Positions 36,426 to 45,059 of a stretch of 64,000 nt of DNA are shown here, in pieces. The stretch covers positions 23,316 to 87,315 of the forward strand of contig CAZPDS010000002.1 in assembly GCA_964585485.1 (NCBI GenBank). The letters are read 5' to 3'. The notes below the pieces were generated by a model, which made no database searches, had not been told where the DNA came from, and saw nothing but the letters and a program-made list of their open reading frames with translations. The position numbers were made by a program, and so were the translations under genes. This DNA is from CALGYY01 sp964585485 (GTDB taxonomy: Bacteria; Bacteroidota; Bacteroidia; Bacteroidales; CAIWKO01). Within the stretch, counting starts at the first letter, position 1; each line of letters starts with the position of its first letter.

Positions 36426-38064
36426 AATGTCCGGAATTTGTACCGGGAACCTTATACCGGTCGCGGGTTTCCTTAATGATCAGCCAATCCCAGTCGGCCC
36501 CGTAGCCCGGTTGCTGCACATCCGGGTTGTATTCACCGTTCACCGGCGTTTTAACGTTACCATCCATGTATTTGGTGAACAGATAAGCATAGAGGGCCTT
36601 CCAGCGCTTTACCGTGGCATTCCCGGCATTCACCGAATGTGTGGTCAGGTAATCCACGGCTTTCTTGGGGGATTTCCGATACAGATCCGCCGCCGTATTA
36701 TCGACCTGCGCCACCCCCTCGATAAAGCTCTGTTCCAGTTCGCGCTGTACTTTGCGGATTTCCGGAACCATATCGCTATAGCGGGTGTAGGCAAAATTGG
36801 AGACCTGATTAAAAACCCAGAAACCGCTGGTTTCGCTGTATTCCATCATGGAACCATTACCTACTGCGTAGGATTCAGGTACTTTTGTACTACTGGTGCG
36901 GATGGGTGCGTATACCGTGGTGTAGCTGTCGTCGACGCCAAACCAAAAAATTCCACCAATGGCATCCGGCAACCAGGACCGCGATTGGGTAACAAAGGAG
37001 AAGCCGGTTTGCTGGGTAGAGATAGCGCGTTCGTGCAAATAGCCCACACCGTTTACTTCCCAGGTCATAGGACGCCAGCGGTACGGACATTTATACGGGC
37101 CGGCGCCCACATCATTGGTCATATCCATGGGAGTGCCTTCGTAATGATCGCGCATAATTTCCATCACATCGTACACGCTGAGTTTACGGTCAGGCTTAAC
37201 CCACAAGGGCATGCGGTTCTTCAGGTTGTATCCCATGGCATAATCGAGGTATTGGTCCATGCCCGAGCAAACCCTGTTAAATCCGCTCCACACGCGGGCT
37301 TCACAAAAACGAGCGGCACCAAAATCCACCGGAGCATACGTATCCGAAAAACTAAATTCCGCATCGCTGCCCGAAAAGAAACCCTTGTCACGGGCAAAAG
37401 AAATAACATCAGACGAATACAGGCAGTTGTCAGGATCGTTCAACGGAAAAGTTGTAATACGGGCCTGATTGGCGTGTGCGCTGATATACCCCTCAGGGAT
37501 ACGGCGGGCCACCCATACAGCGCCCTTGGTGTCTTTTCCTTTGCCAATCATTTCCAGTATCCACACCTCATTGGGATCGGCGATGCTGAAGGATTCTCCT
37601 TCGCTCACATAGCCATATTCCTTCGTTAACTCATCAAAAACGCGGATGGCTTCACGGGCCGTTTTTGCGCGCTGCAGCGTGATGTAAATTAAGCTGCCAT
37701 AATCCATAACGCCCGGGCCATGCCATAGCTCGGAGCGGCCGCCAAAAGTTGTTTCGCCAATGGCCAGTTGAAATTCATTCATGTTACCCACCACATTGTA
37801 GGTATGCTTCACCTGCTTAATCTGACCCAGCTTTTTGCCCGTATCCCATTCCACCACATCCAGCATTGAACCCGTTGCCCAATCACGGGCTGGCCAGAAA
37901 TACAACTCGCCATATAAGGTATGCGAATCAGCCGTATAGCTAATCATCGTGGAACCATCCGTGGACGCCCCTTTTGTGATCAAAAAATTCGTGCAGGCAT
38001 TCGCGCGGAAACCCGCCAGCATAATCAACACAACGAAGCCCATCATCCAAGACCTACTCTTCAT
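36424..38064 (-). CDS. C69-family dipeptidase
   Basis: 546 residues. A signal peptide (about 1-23) ends directly before Cys24 in NACTNFLITKGAS, the N-terminal nucleophile of the C69 (PepD-like) family exposed by processing. The following DGSTMISYTADSH and ETTFGGR blocks also match the family. It should hydrolyse dipeptides, in the periplasm or at the surface given the signal peptide. The Cys at the cleavage site could be mistaken for a lipobox, but the preceding residues Ala-Asn-Ala favour signal peptidase I. Single gene with its own promoter. Confidence 0.9.
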   Translation of the reverse strand: MKSRSWMMGFVVLIMLAGFRANACTNFLITKGASTDGSTMISYTADSHTLYGELYFWPARDWATGSMLDVVEWDTGKKLGQIKQVKHTYNVVGNMNEFQLAIGETTFGGRSELWHGPGVMDYGSLIYITLQRAKTAREAIRVFDELTKEYGYVSEGESFSIADPNEVWILEMIGKGKDTKGAVWVARRIPEGYISAHANQARITTFPLNDPDNCLYSSDVISFARDKGFFSGSDAEFSFSDTYAPVDFGAARFCEARVWSGFNRVCSGMDQYLDYAMGYNLKNRMPLWVKPDRKLSVYDVMEIMRDHYEGTPMDMTNDVGAGPYKCPYRWRPMTWEVNGVGYLHERAISTQQTGFSFVTQSRSWLPDAIGGIFWFGVDDSYTTVYAPIRTSSTKVPESYAVGNGSMMEYSETSGFWVFNQVSNFAYTRYSDMVPEIRKVQRELEQSFIEGVAQVDNTAADLYRKSPKKAVDYLTTHSVNAGNATVKRWKALYAYLFTKYMDGNVKTPVNGEYNPDVQQPGYGADWDWLIIKETRDRYKVPGTNSGH

Positions 38065-38103
38065 ATATAATAAATTTTAGTTTAATAATTCTTCTCGTCT
38101 GCT

Positions 38104-38111
38104 CAAAAATA
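38104..38111 (-). promoter_or_regulatory. -7 box of the C69 dipeptidase gene
   Basis: TATTTTTG on the minus strand, 39 bases before the ATG at 38064. Confidence 0.45.
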
Positions 38112-38180
38112 GTCAAATTATCCACACCAAAAAGACCTTAGTGATTGATCCATTTGACTTTAACAAAGCGTTAACGGGTT

Positions 38181-38615
38181 CTATTTGGTGCCGGTATGAC
38201 CAAAGCCGCCCGCACCGCGTTCGGTTTCTTCCAGCACGTCGACCTTCAGCCACTCCGCTTTTTCGTGGGCCGCGATAATCATTTGCGCGATTCGCTCACC
38301 GTCGTTAACCAAAAAATCTTCTGACGACAAATTCACCAGTATCACTTTAATTTCGCCACGGTAATCGGCATCGATAGTTCCGGGCGTATTCAGCACCGTG
38401 ATACCCTTTTTAAAAGCCAGGCCACTCCGCGGACGGATTTGCGCTTCAAAGCCTTCCGGCAAGGCAATAAACAGGCCGGTGGGAATCAGCGCACGCTGCA
38501 AAGGTTTCAGAAGGACTGGTTCGGAGAGAAACGCCCGAAGATCCATACCGGCAGAGGCAATGGTTTCATAGGCCGGCAGGGGGTGATGCGACTGGTTGAC
38601 AATATTGATCTGCAT
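38181..38615 (-). CDS. dut: dUTP diphosphatase
   Basis: 144 residues. All five dUTPase motifs can be traced: AGMDLRAF, RPRSGLA, GTIDADYRGEI, GERIAQMII and the C-terminal GAGGFGHTG that closes over the nucleotide. It removes dUTP and supplies dUMP for thymidylate. The ATG follows directly after the TAA of the flippase gene upstream, so the two are co-translated. Confidence 0.96.
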   Translation of the reverse strand: MQINIVNQSHHPLPAYETIASAGMDLRAFLSEPVLLKPLQRALIPTGLFIALPEGFEAQIRPRSGLAFKKGITVLNTPGTIDADYRGEIKVILVNLSSEDFLVNDGERIAQMIIAAHEKAEWLKVDVLEETERGAGGFGHTGTK

Positions 38616-40097
38616 TTATGCTCTTTTTAGAAATCGTTTCAGAAGATGGCGTTCAAAGAAAGTCAGCACCCCCAGGAATATCAGTAACAGTCCGCTGTTA
38701 AACAATAGCCGCAGACCGCGGGTTTCCGGCATCACCCAGGTACTGATCAGGTAAAGAAGCACGGCCAGAAAAATGTAGAAGAGATGGCCTGCCACGTTGT
38801 ATTTCACGGGATAATGCCGCTGACCCAGCAGATAGGAGGCCACCATCATCCCAAAATAACACAGTAAGGTAGCCCAGGCCGAACCCATGTACCCGATCCA
38901 TGGAATCCACAAAACATTTAACACAATGGTGAGTACCGCCCCTCCCACCGAAATATACGCCCCGTAGCGGGTTTGCCCAGTCAGCTTATACCAGATGGAG
39001 AGGTTGAAATAAATTCCCAAAAACAAATTAGCCAGCAGCAGAATGGGTACCACTGGCAATCCTTCATAATATTTGGGCCCAACAAAATATTTCACGATAT
39101 CTATATATAACATAACGAAAAGAAAAATCAGCGAACAAATAATCACGAAATACTTCATCACATCCGCATACACCTTCCGTGCGTCCGACTCACGGGCCTG
39201 TGCAAAGAAAAAGGGTTCTGCGGCAAAGCGGAACGCCTGAATGAAAATGGTCATCAGCAGCGAGATCTTATAACAAGCTCCGTAAATCCCCAGTTGCGAC
39301 ATGGCCACGTCCTCCGGCAATAAATATTTCAGGAAAATCCGGTCCATGGTTTCATTGATTATACCGGCGGTCCCAACTACCAGCAATGGGAGGGCGTAAA
39401 CGATCATTCGCTTCCACAGTTTGCGGTCGAAACGATAAGGAATGCGCAGGTATTCGGGCAAAAGCAACAGAATGGTGAATGCACTCGAAATAAGATTCGA
39501 TATAAAGATATACCCCACCCCGATCTGCGGGTTGTACACGGCATTTACAAGGCCGGTGTACAAGCCCTTACGAAGCAAATACGGGCAAAGAACAATAAAG
39601 AAAAGATTGAGGCCGATATTGAAGGCGATGTTCAGCAGTTTAAGGGTGGCAAAGCGTTTGGGCTTATTTTGCGCACGAAGGCGTGCAAAGGGAATGGCCG
39701 TGAGGGCATCCATCGACACAATTATCGCAAACCAGAGAATATATTCTGAATGATCCGGATACCGAAGCACATCGGCCAGCGACCGGAAGCTGAATAAAGC
39801 AACGATCATGAAAACACCGGTACTCACCAACAGCGAGATCAGAGCCGTGCTGTAAACTTTCGGTTTATCCTCTTCCATTTCCGAGAAGCGGAAAAAAGCC
39901 GTTTCCATCCCATAGGTAAGTAACACAAGAAGCAGCGAAACGTAGGCGTATAATTCAGTCACCACGCCGTATTGTTCCGTAAGGAAAACACGGGTGTAAA
40001 TGGGAACCAGCAAATACGCCAGCACCCGGCCAATAATAGAACTTAGCCCGTAGATGGCGGTCTGACCAGCCAGTTTTCGCAAAGGATTTGCAGCCAT
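38616..40097 (-). CDS. polysaccharide flippase (Wzx/MATE-like lipopolysaccharide biosynthesis protein)
   Basis: 493 residues with about 14 hydrophobic helices. The N-terminus LRKLAGQTAIYGLSSIIGRV is typical of the polysaccharide biosynthesis (PST/RfbX) family. It should move lipid-linked oligosaccharides across the inner membrane. It heads a two-gene operon with dut and carries its own promoter box. The glycan is unknown, though the nucleotidyltransferase 1.3 kb away and the O-antigen ligase at 22774-24363 suggest a surface polysaccharide. Confidence 0.9.
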   Translation of the reverse strand: MAANPLRKLAGQTAIYGLSSIIGRVLAYLLVPIYTRVFLTEQYGVVTELYAYVSLLLVLLTYGMETAFFRFSEMEEDKPKVYSTALISLLVSTGVFMIVALFSFRSLADVLRYPDHSEYILWFAIIVSMDALTAIPFARLRAQNKPKRFATLKLLNIAFNIGLNLFFIVLCPYLLRKGLYTGLVNAVYNPQIGVGYIFISNLISSAFTILLLLPEYLRIPYRFDRKLWKRMIVYALPLLVVGTAGIINETMDRIFLKYLLPEDVAMSQLGIYGACYKISLLMTIFIQAFRFAAEPFFFAQARESDARKVYADVMKYFVIICSLIFLFVMLYIDIVKYFVGPKYYEGLPVVPILLLANLFLGIYFNLSIWYKLTGQTRYGAYISVGGAVLTIVLNVLWIPWIGYMGSAWATLLCYFGMMVASYLLGQRHYPVKYNVAGHLFYIFLAVLLYLISTWVMPETRGLRLLFNSGLLLIFLGVLTFFERHLLKRFLKRA

Positions 40098-40134
40098 GGT
40101 TAATTGCTTGTGTCACCCGGGGGTGATCTGTCTG

Positions 40135-40142
40135 CAAAAGTA
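40135..40142 (-). promoter_or_regulatory. -7 box of the flippase-dut operon
   Basis: TACTTTTG on the minus strand, 37 bases before the ATG at 40097. Confidence 0.5.
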
Positions 40143-40248
40143 AACAAGTCCCTATAATTCTGATTTTAATTTCCACATAATTTCCGATCACCTTCTGATT
40201 GAACAAACGGGAGCGCCGATCTGCCTCCGGTAAACCGCCCTGAAAACC

Positions 40249-40279
40249 AAAAAAAAGGCTGTCTTTCAATGACAGCCTT
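40249..40279 (-). terminator. intrinsic terminator of the Asp-rich lipoprotein gene
   Basis: On the minus strand AAGGCTGTC and GACAGCCTT flank a 7-base loop and run into T8, 23 bases after the stop at 40303. Confidence 0.85.
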
Positions 40280-40302
40280 CTGAAAAATGATCGTCCTGGA
40301 TC

Positions 40303-41151
40303 TTATTGGATCACGATAGTGTAGGTTACCCCGTTGATGATAACATAGATGATATTGTCGCAGGTGCCGTCCCCGTAGTCAACCGTGATGGTGGTATAGC
40401 CCGGGTTCAACAGGTCCAGACGGCCGCTTTTGATAAAATAGCAACCGATTTGCACTTCCAGGGCCTGGGTGATATTTACTGAAAAGGCATCGCCATTGAT
40501 ATCCGTCCCATCGGCCGAACCGGTCACAAAATAAACATCGTCCCAGGGGTTCATCCAGGTGTCGTACCCCGCGGCCCACTCATTTTCACGCTGCGAAGTA
40601 TAACTAATGGTACCGTAGGTGCTGATCACGCTGGCATTCTGAACATCAACAGCATAAACCGGATGACTTTGGCTGTTGGTACCGAGGTTGGTGATGATCT
40701 GGGTTCCCGTTGCCTGGTAATCGATATTGTTGATGATCTCATGATAATTATCGAAGGTGGAGGTCACCACGCTGCCCGAATCCAGATAGGGGGCCGAAAT
40801 CACCGAAATAATGCGGCCATAGCGGGTTACGCCATCGTCGCAGGGGCAACTGCTGCCAAAATCAAGGGTTACTGTTTTTGGGTACGACATTCCGCCGGTG
40901 ATGTACAGGGTTGGGCAACCGGTAATCGTGTCCATCGCCGCTTTTGAGCCAGAGGCCTGATAGGAGGCTTTGTTGATTTGGTTGTAGGCGCGGCTGTAAA
41001 CTCCGTCGGCCGTAGAGTTGTCCTGTACGCTTTGGTACTTGGTGGTTGGAGGATCGTCATCGTCGTCGTCGTCCTTCTTACAGGAAGAGAGAACAAGCCC
41101 GCAGGCCAGACAGGCGAGCAGGACGGAACGGAAAAACAGATTTGCTTTCAT
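40303..41151 (-). CDS. Asp-rich surface lipoprotein of unknown function
   Basis: 282 residues from the ATG at 41151. A signal peptide with lipobox LSSC gives Cys24, followed by KK and seven consecutive Asp. Such acidic runs act as surface-export signals for Bacteroidota lipoproteins. The body has a repeated beta pattern with TVTLDFGSSCPCDDGVTR, QRENEWAAG and a late DYGDGTCDN, which I recall as a common Bacteroidota lipoprotein type without an assigned function. Four conserved-looking Cys may form disulfides. The longer reading frame upstream is rejected because it lacks a signal sequence. It is a single gene with its own terminator. Confidence 0.8.
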   Translation of the reverse strand: MKANLFFRSVLLACLACGLVLSSCKKDDDDDDDPPTTKYQSVQDNSTADGVYSRAYNQINKASYQASGSKAAMDTITGCPTLYITGGMSYPKTVTLDFGSSCPCDDGVTRYGRIISVISAPYLDSGSVVTSTFDNYHEIINNIDYQATGTQIITNLGTNSQSHPVYAVDVQNASVISTYGTISYTSQRENEWAAGYDTWMNPWDDVYFVTGSADGTDINGDAFSVNITQALEVQIGCYFIKSGRLDLLNPGYTTITVDYGDGTCDNIIYVIINGVTYTIVIQ

Positions 41152-41266
41152 AGGGGTATGTGTTTGAGGTTTGTATTTGGGATTTGCTTCCCCGTCCGTT
41201 TTGCTTAACGACAATTTAAACCGGTATATTGCATGAAAAAACCGAGCGGGAAATTCTCCGGCCGGA

Positions 41267-41274
41267 CAAATATA
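41267..41274 (-). promoter_or_regulatory. possible -7 box of the Asp-rich lipoprotein gene
   Basis: TATATTTG on the minus strand, about 115 bases before the ATG at 41151. The remainder of the 273-base divergent region shows nothing I can name. Confidence 0.35.
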
Positions 41275-41397
41275 ATTACAATCCCTGAACGCCGGAAACC
41301 GTATAAATACGCGAATCTTGAGAAGTTTTCCTAAGACAGGCTCCCCGATCTGGCTTACATGTCCGGCCATGCTTGCCGGGGGCATTCAAATATTGAT

Positions 41398-41405
41398 TAA
41401 TTTTG
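41398..41405 (+). promoter_or_regulatory. -7 box of the nucleotidyltransferase-TPR-DUF4292-envC operon
   Basis: TAATTTTG, 19 bases before the ATG at 41425. Confidence 0.55.
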
Positions 41406-41424
41406 CGGCTTATTTTAAGGTAGC

Positions 41425-42426
41425 ATGAAGATTATCATACCTATGGCCGGGATGGGCAAGCGAATGCGTCCTCACACGCTGACCACACCAAAACCCTTGA
41501 TACGAATAGCCGGAAAGCCAATTGTTCAACGGCTGGCCGAAGACATTGCGCGGATTGCCGGAGGGAAGCTGGAAGAGATTGCCTTTGTTGTGGGCGACTT
41601 TGGGAAGGAAGTGGAAGATCATTTGTTAAGCATTGCCTCCGACCTGGGAGCTACCGGAAAGATCTACTACCAGCACGAACCGCTGGGAACGGCGCACGCC
41701 ATCCTTTGTGCGGCCGATTCACTTGGAGGCCCTGTGGTAGTTGCCTTTGCCGACACCTTGTTCCGTGCGAATTTCCGTCTTGACGAGAATCGTGACAGTG
41801 TCATCTGGGCTCATCGGGTTGAAGACCCAAGTGCCTTTGGGGTAATCAAGGCCGATGCCGACAAAAAAATCAACGCCTTTATTGAAAAGCCGGCACAGTT
41901 TGTCAGCGACCTGGCCATCATTGGAATTTACTACTTCCGCGATGGCGCCTATCTTAAGCAGCAACTGCAGTTCCTGATCGACCATAAGGTGATGAAAAGC
42001 GGCGAATACCAACTCACCGATGCCCTGGAGAACATGATGAAAGAAGGTACCGAGTTTACGTACGATGAAGTGGAAGAATGGCTGGACTGCGGCAACAAAA
42101 ACGCCACGGTATATACCAACCGACGCATCCTGGAATTTGCTCCGGAGGATGAATTGATCCACCCCTCGGCCCGCGTTATAAATTCCATTATTAATAAACC
42201 ATGCTGCCTTGGAAAAGATGTGCTCATCGAGAACTCTATCATTGGGCCTTATGTATCGGTAGGCGAAAACAGCTGCATCGAAAACTCGGTAGTAAAAAAC
42301 AGCATCATACAAACCAACAGCCGCATCATTAATGTGAATATTGACAACTCCATGATCGGAAACTATGTGGATTATCGTGGCCGTCACAACGAAGACAGCA
42401 TTGGCGACTATACCAGCTTAAGTTAA
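41425..42426 (+). CDS. sugar-phosphate nucleotidyltransferase
   Basis: 333 residues. The N-terminal GT-A-like domain carries the nucleotide-binding signature MAGMGKRMRPHTLTTPKPL (about 7-25) and PLGTAHAI. The C-terminal third has short hexapeptide repeats (GKDVLIENSIIGPYVSVG) forming a left-handed beta helix. It makes an NDP-sugar from a sugar 1-phosphate, like glucose-1-phosphate thymidylyl- or uridylyltransferases; the sugar and nucleotide cannot be told. First gene of a four-gene envelope operon. Confidence 0.9.
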   Translation: MKIIIPMAGMGKRMRPHTLTTPKPLIRIAGKPIVQRLAEDIARIAGGKLEEIAFVVGDFGKEVEDHLLSIASDLGATGKIYYQHEPLGTAHAILCAADSLGGPVVVAFADTLFRANFRLDENRDSVIWAHRVEDPSAFGVIKADADKKINAFIEKPAQFVSDLAIIGIYYFRDGAYLKQQLQFLIDHKVMKSGEYQLTDALENMMKEGTEFTYDEVEEWLDCGNKNATVYTNRRILEFAPEDELIHPSARVINSIINKPCCLGKDVLIENSIIGPYVSVGENSCIENSVVKNSIIQTNSRIINVNIDNSMIGNYVDYRGRHNEDSIGDYTSLS

Positions 42427-42459
42427 TCTTCGTTCTATTTCGAAAACACCTTACCCCTA

Positions 42460-44223
42460 ATGATCATGAAACGAAGCTTCCGGAACAGTGCATGGTGCGG
42501 ACTCTTGATCGGGATCGCCCTGTTATCGGCGGTTTCCTGTAAAACTTCGTCGCGCACAGCCACGGTGGAAAAGAAAGACCCCTCTGGCAAACTCACACAG
42601 GCCGAACAATTGCAGCTCACCGCTTTGTTTATTGATGCCAATCGTGAGAAATCCTTAGGCAATGTTGACAAAGCATTGGGTCTGTTTTCACAGTGTCTGA
42701 AGCGGAACAATAATTACGCGCCGGCCATGTATGAAACCGCGAACCTTCTGACCGGAAAAGGGCAGCACAAAGAAGCGCTGGATATGATTTCGGCGGCGGT
42801 ACGCGTGGAACCTGAAAACGAATGGTATCAGCTCCTCCAGGCAAAAATATACCTTCACCTCCGCGACTACAGCGGGGCAGCAAAAACGATGGCACAGCTG
42901 AACGGCCAGCATCCCGAACATTCCGATTACGCCTTTAACCTTGCCGATATCTTTATTATGGATGGAGAATACTCTGAGGCCATCAAAGTCTATGATGATA
43001 TTGAAAAGAATTTTGGAATCAGTGAAGATGTTTCAATGCAGAAAGAGAAGCTCTGGATGCAACTGAACAAGCCCAATAAAGCAATCGAAGAAATTGAAAA
43101 GCTGGTGAAGGAATTTCCCGCCGAAGATAAGTACATGATTCTGCTTGGCGACCTCTACCTCACAACAGGCAATGAGTTCAAGGGACTCAACATGTACGGG
43201 CAGCTGTTGAAAAACAACCCCACCGACCCTTACGTTCATATTTCGCTGGCAGACTATTACAAGATGCAGGGTAAGGAAGACAAGTCCTTCGAAGAATTAA
43301 AACTGGCATTCTCGAGCCCTGAACTTGAGATTGACACCAAAATCCGCATTTTACTGCAATATTTTCAGCATTCAGAAAACAATGCTGTTTTACTGGAGCA
43401 AGCCTATACCTTATGCAGCATCACCACTACGGTGCACCCGGAAGAAGCCAAGGCCTGGTCGATTTACGGCGATTTCCTGAACCGCGAAAAACGAACGGCT
43501 GAAGCTGCTGACGTCTTCCGTAAGGTGATTCAGCTAGACCCGAACCGCTATGCTGTATGGGAAGAACTGATGTACATGGAGTCAGCGTTGGGCCAGACAG
43601 ACAGCTTGCTTCGCGAAAGCGCGCTGGCAATGGAACTCTTTCCGGAACAAGCCGAACCATATTTGTATAATGGATTTGCCAATATTCGCCAAAAGAATTA
43701 CCCGGCGGCCATAAAAGTTCTGAAACAAGGGCTGCCCTTTGCTGGCGGAACCAATCTGCTAATGAAATTTTACGCCAACCTTGCTGAAGCGCATTACATG
43801 CAACTGGAACCGGACCCTGCCTTCGAGTATTATGAAAAGGCGCTGAAACTGGAACCCGACAACACCTTCCTGCTGAACAACTACAGTTACTTCATGGCGT
43901 TGCAGAAAAAAAACCTGAGCCGTGCTGAAGAGTTGTCCCACCGGCTCATCAAATTAGCCCCCAACGTAGGCACTTACGAAGACACTTATGCTTGGGTGCT
44001 CTTTATGCAGGAAAAATATGAACCAGCCCGTCAGATGCTGGAACAGGCACTGACCCACGGGGGGGCCAGCAATCCCGCCATACTTGAACATTACGGCGAT
44101 GTTTTGTTTAAACTTGGCGACCGTGAAAAGGCCCTGGAATACTGGCAAAAAGCTAAGAATGCCGGCGCTTCCAGCGAGGTTCTGATAAAAAAAATCAATA
44201 CGCAAACCTGGCACGAAAAATAA
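42460..44223 (+). CDS. TPR-repeat lipoprotein
   Basis: 587 residues; a second ATG two codons later (42466) is equally possible. A signal peptide with lipobox SAVSC gives a lipidated Cys near residue 27, and the rest is a long array of tetratricopeptide repeats (34-residue helices with the W-L-G-A-P pattern). It is probably a periplasm-facing scaffold anchored in the outer membrane. It lies between the nucleotidyltransferase and DUF4292 genes; the role is unknown. Confidence 0.88.
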   Translation: MIMKRSFRNSAWCGLLIGIALLSAVSCKTSSRTATVEKKDPSGKLTQAEQLQLTALFIDANREKSLGNVDKALGLFSQCLKRNNNYAPAMYETANLLTGKGQHKEALDMISAAVRVEPENEWYQLLQAKIYLHLRDYSGAAKTMAQLNGQHPEHSDYAFNLADIFIMDGEYSEAIKVYDDIEKNFGISEDVSMQKEKLWMQLNKPNKAIEEIEKLVKEFPAEDKYMILLGDLYLTTGNEFKGLNMYGQLLKNNPTDPYVHISLADYYKMQGKEDKSFEELKLAFSSPELEIDTKIRILLQYFQHSENNAVLLEQAYTLCSITTTVHPEEAKAWSIYGDFLNREKRTAEAADVFRKVIQLDPNRYAVWEELMYMESALGQTDSLLRESALAMELFPEQAEPYLYNGFANIRQKNYPAAIKVLKQGLPFAGGTNLLMKFYANLAEAHYMQLEPDPAFEYYEKALKLEPDNTFLLNNYSYFMALQKKNLSRAEELSHRLIKLAPNVGTYEDTYAWVLFMQEKYEPARQMLEQALTHGGASNPAILEHYGDVLFKLGDREKALEYWQKAKNAGASSEVLIKKINTQTWHEK

Positions 44224-44227
44224 ACCG

Positions 44228-45055
44228 ATGAACGCAGGAAAACTCATTCCACTTCTTTTACTTCTATTGACCCTGAGCGCATGCTTCACTAAACGCAGGG
44301 AAATTGTTCCGCCACTGAAAGAGCAAGGGCCCGATTATCTTTTCCAGGAACTTAAGAAAAACGAATTGCATTATCAGACCCTGTCGGCAAAGTTCGACGT
44401 GGAGGCCGAGCTCGATAACGATAACAAAACCTTTTCCGGAGCCATCACCATATTGCGCGACAGCGTAATCTGGTTATCCATCAGTAAATTCGGTCTGGAA
44501 GCTGCGCGCTTCCTCATTACTCCCGACAGCGCCAAGATGATGAACCGGATCAACAACACTTATTTTCTTGGAACTTTCGATTATGTGCGCAAACTGTTCA
44601 ATATTGATTTCGATTTCGATATTTTGCAATCCTTGATCGTGGGTAACGATTTCTCTTATTACGACAACGATGTTTTCAAGGCACAGGCCGACGGACGTCA
44701 GTATAAGCTGACCACCATCGGTCGGCGCAAACTAAAAAAATATGTGCGCGACGAAAGTGAAGAGCAGCGGGTGCTCATACAAGATATCTGGCTGGATCCG
44801 CTCACGTTTAAAATCGTCAGGGTGTCTATGAAGGAAGTAAAAAATGAAAACAGGAAATTCGAAGCCACGTATGGAAATTTTGATCTTGTAGAAGACCAGC
44901 GCTTTCCCTTCAGTATGCACTGTGAAATAACGGATGCCAAGCGCATTGCCGTCAAGCTGGAATTTACCAAGGTAGTGATCAACCAGGGAGGTGCGCTGAA
45001 TTTCAAAATTCCCTCCAACTATACCCGGGCCCGGGAAGGTGCCCCCAAAGAATAA
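44228..45055 (+). CDS. DUF4292 lipoprotein
   Basis: 275 residues. Signal peptide with lipobox LSAC giving Cys19, then a LolA/LolB-like half-barrel pattern (LHYQTLSAKFDVEAE and SVIWLSISKFGLEAARFLI) typical of DUF4292. By fold it may handle lipids or lipoproteins; this is not established. It starts 4 bases after the TPR gene and ends 4 bases before envC. Confidence 0.85.
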   Translation: MNAGKLIPLLLLLLTLSACFTKRREIVPPLKEQGPDYLFQELKKNELHYQTLSAKFDVEAELDNDNKTFSGAITILRDSVIWLSISKFGLEAARFLITPDSAKMMNRINNTYFLGTFDYVRKLFNIDFDFDILQSLIVGNDFSYYDNDVFKAQADGRQYKLTTIGRRKLKKYVRDESEEQRVLIQDIWLDPLTFKIVRVSMKEVKNENRKFEATYGNFDLVEDQRFPFSMHCEITDAKRIAVKLEFTKVVINQGGALNFKIPSNYTRAREGAPKE

Positions 45056-45059
45056 TTCA

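Noticed and set aside
36427..37629. 400-codon open frame antisense to the C69 dipeptidase gene
   Set aside because: It has no recognisable domain, lies wholly opposite a well-conserved gene and is explained by that gene's codon composition.
41719..42387. 222-codon frame antisense to the nucleotidyltransferase
   Set aside because: A shadow of the conserved gene; no start signal or family match.
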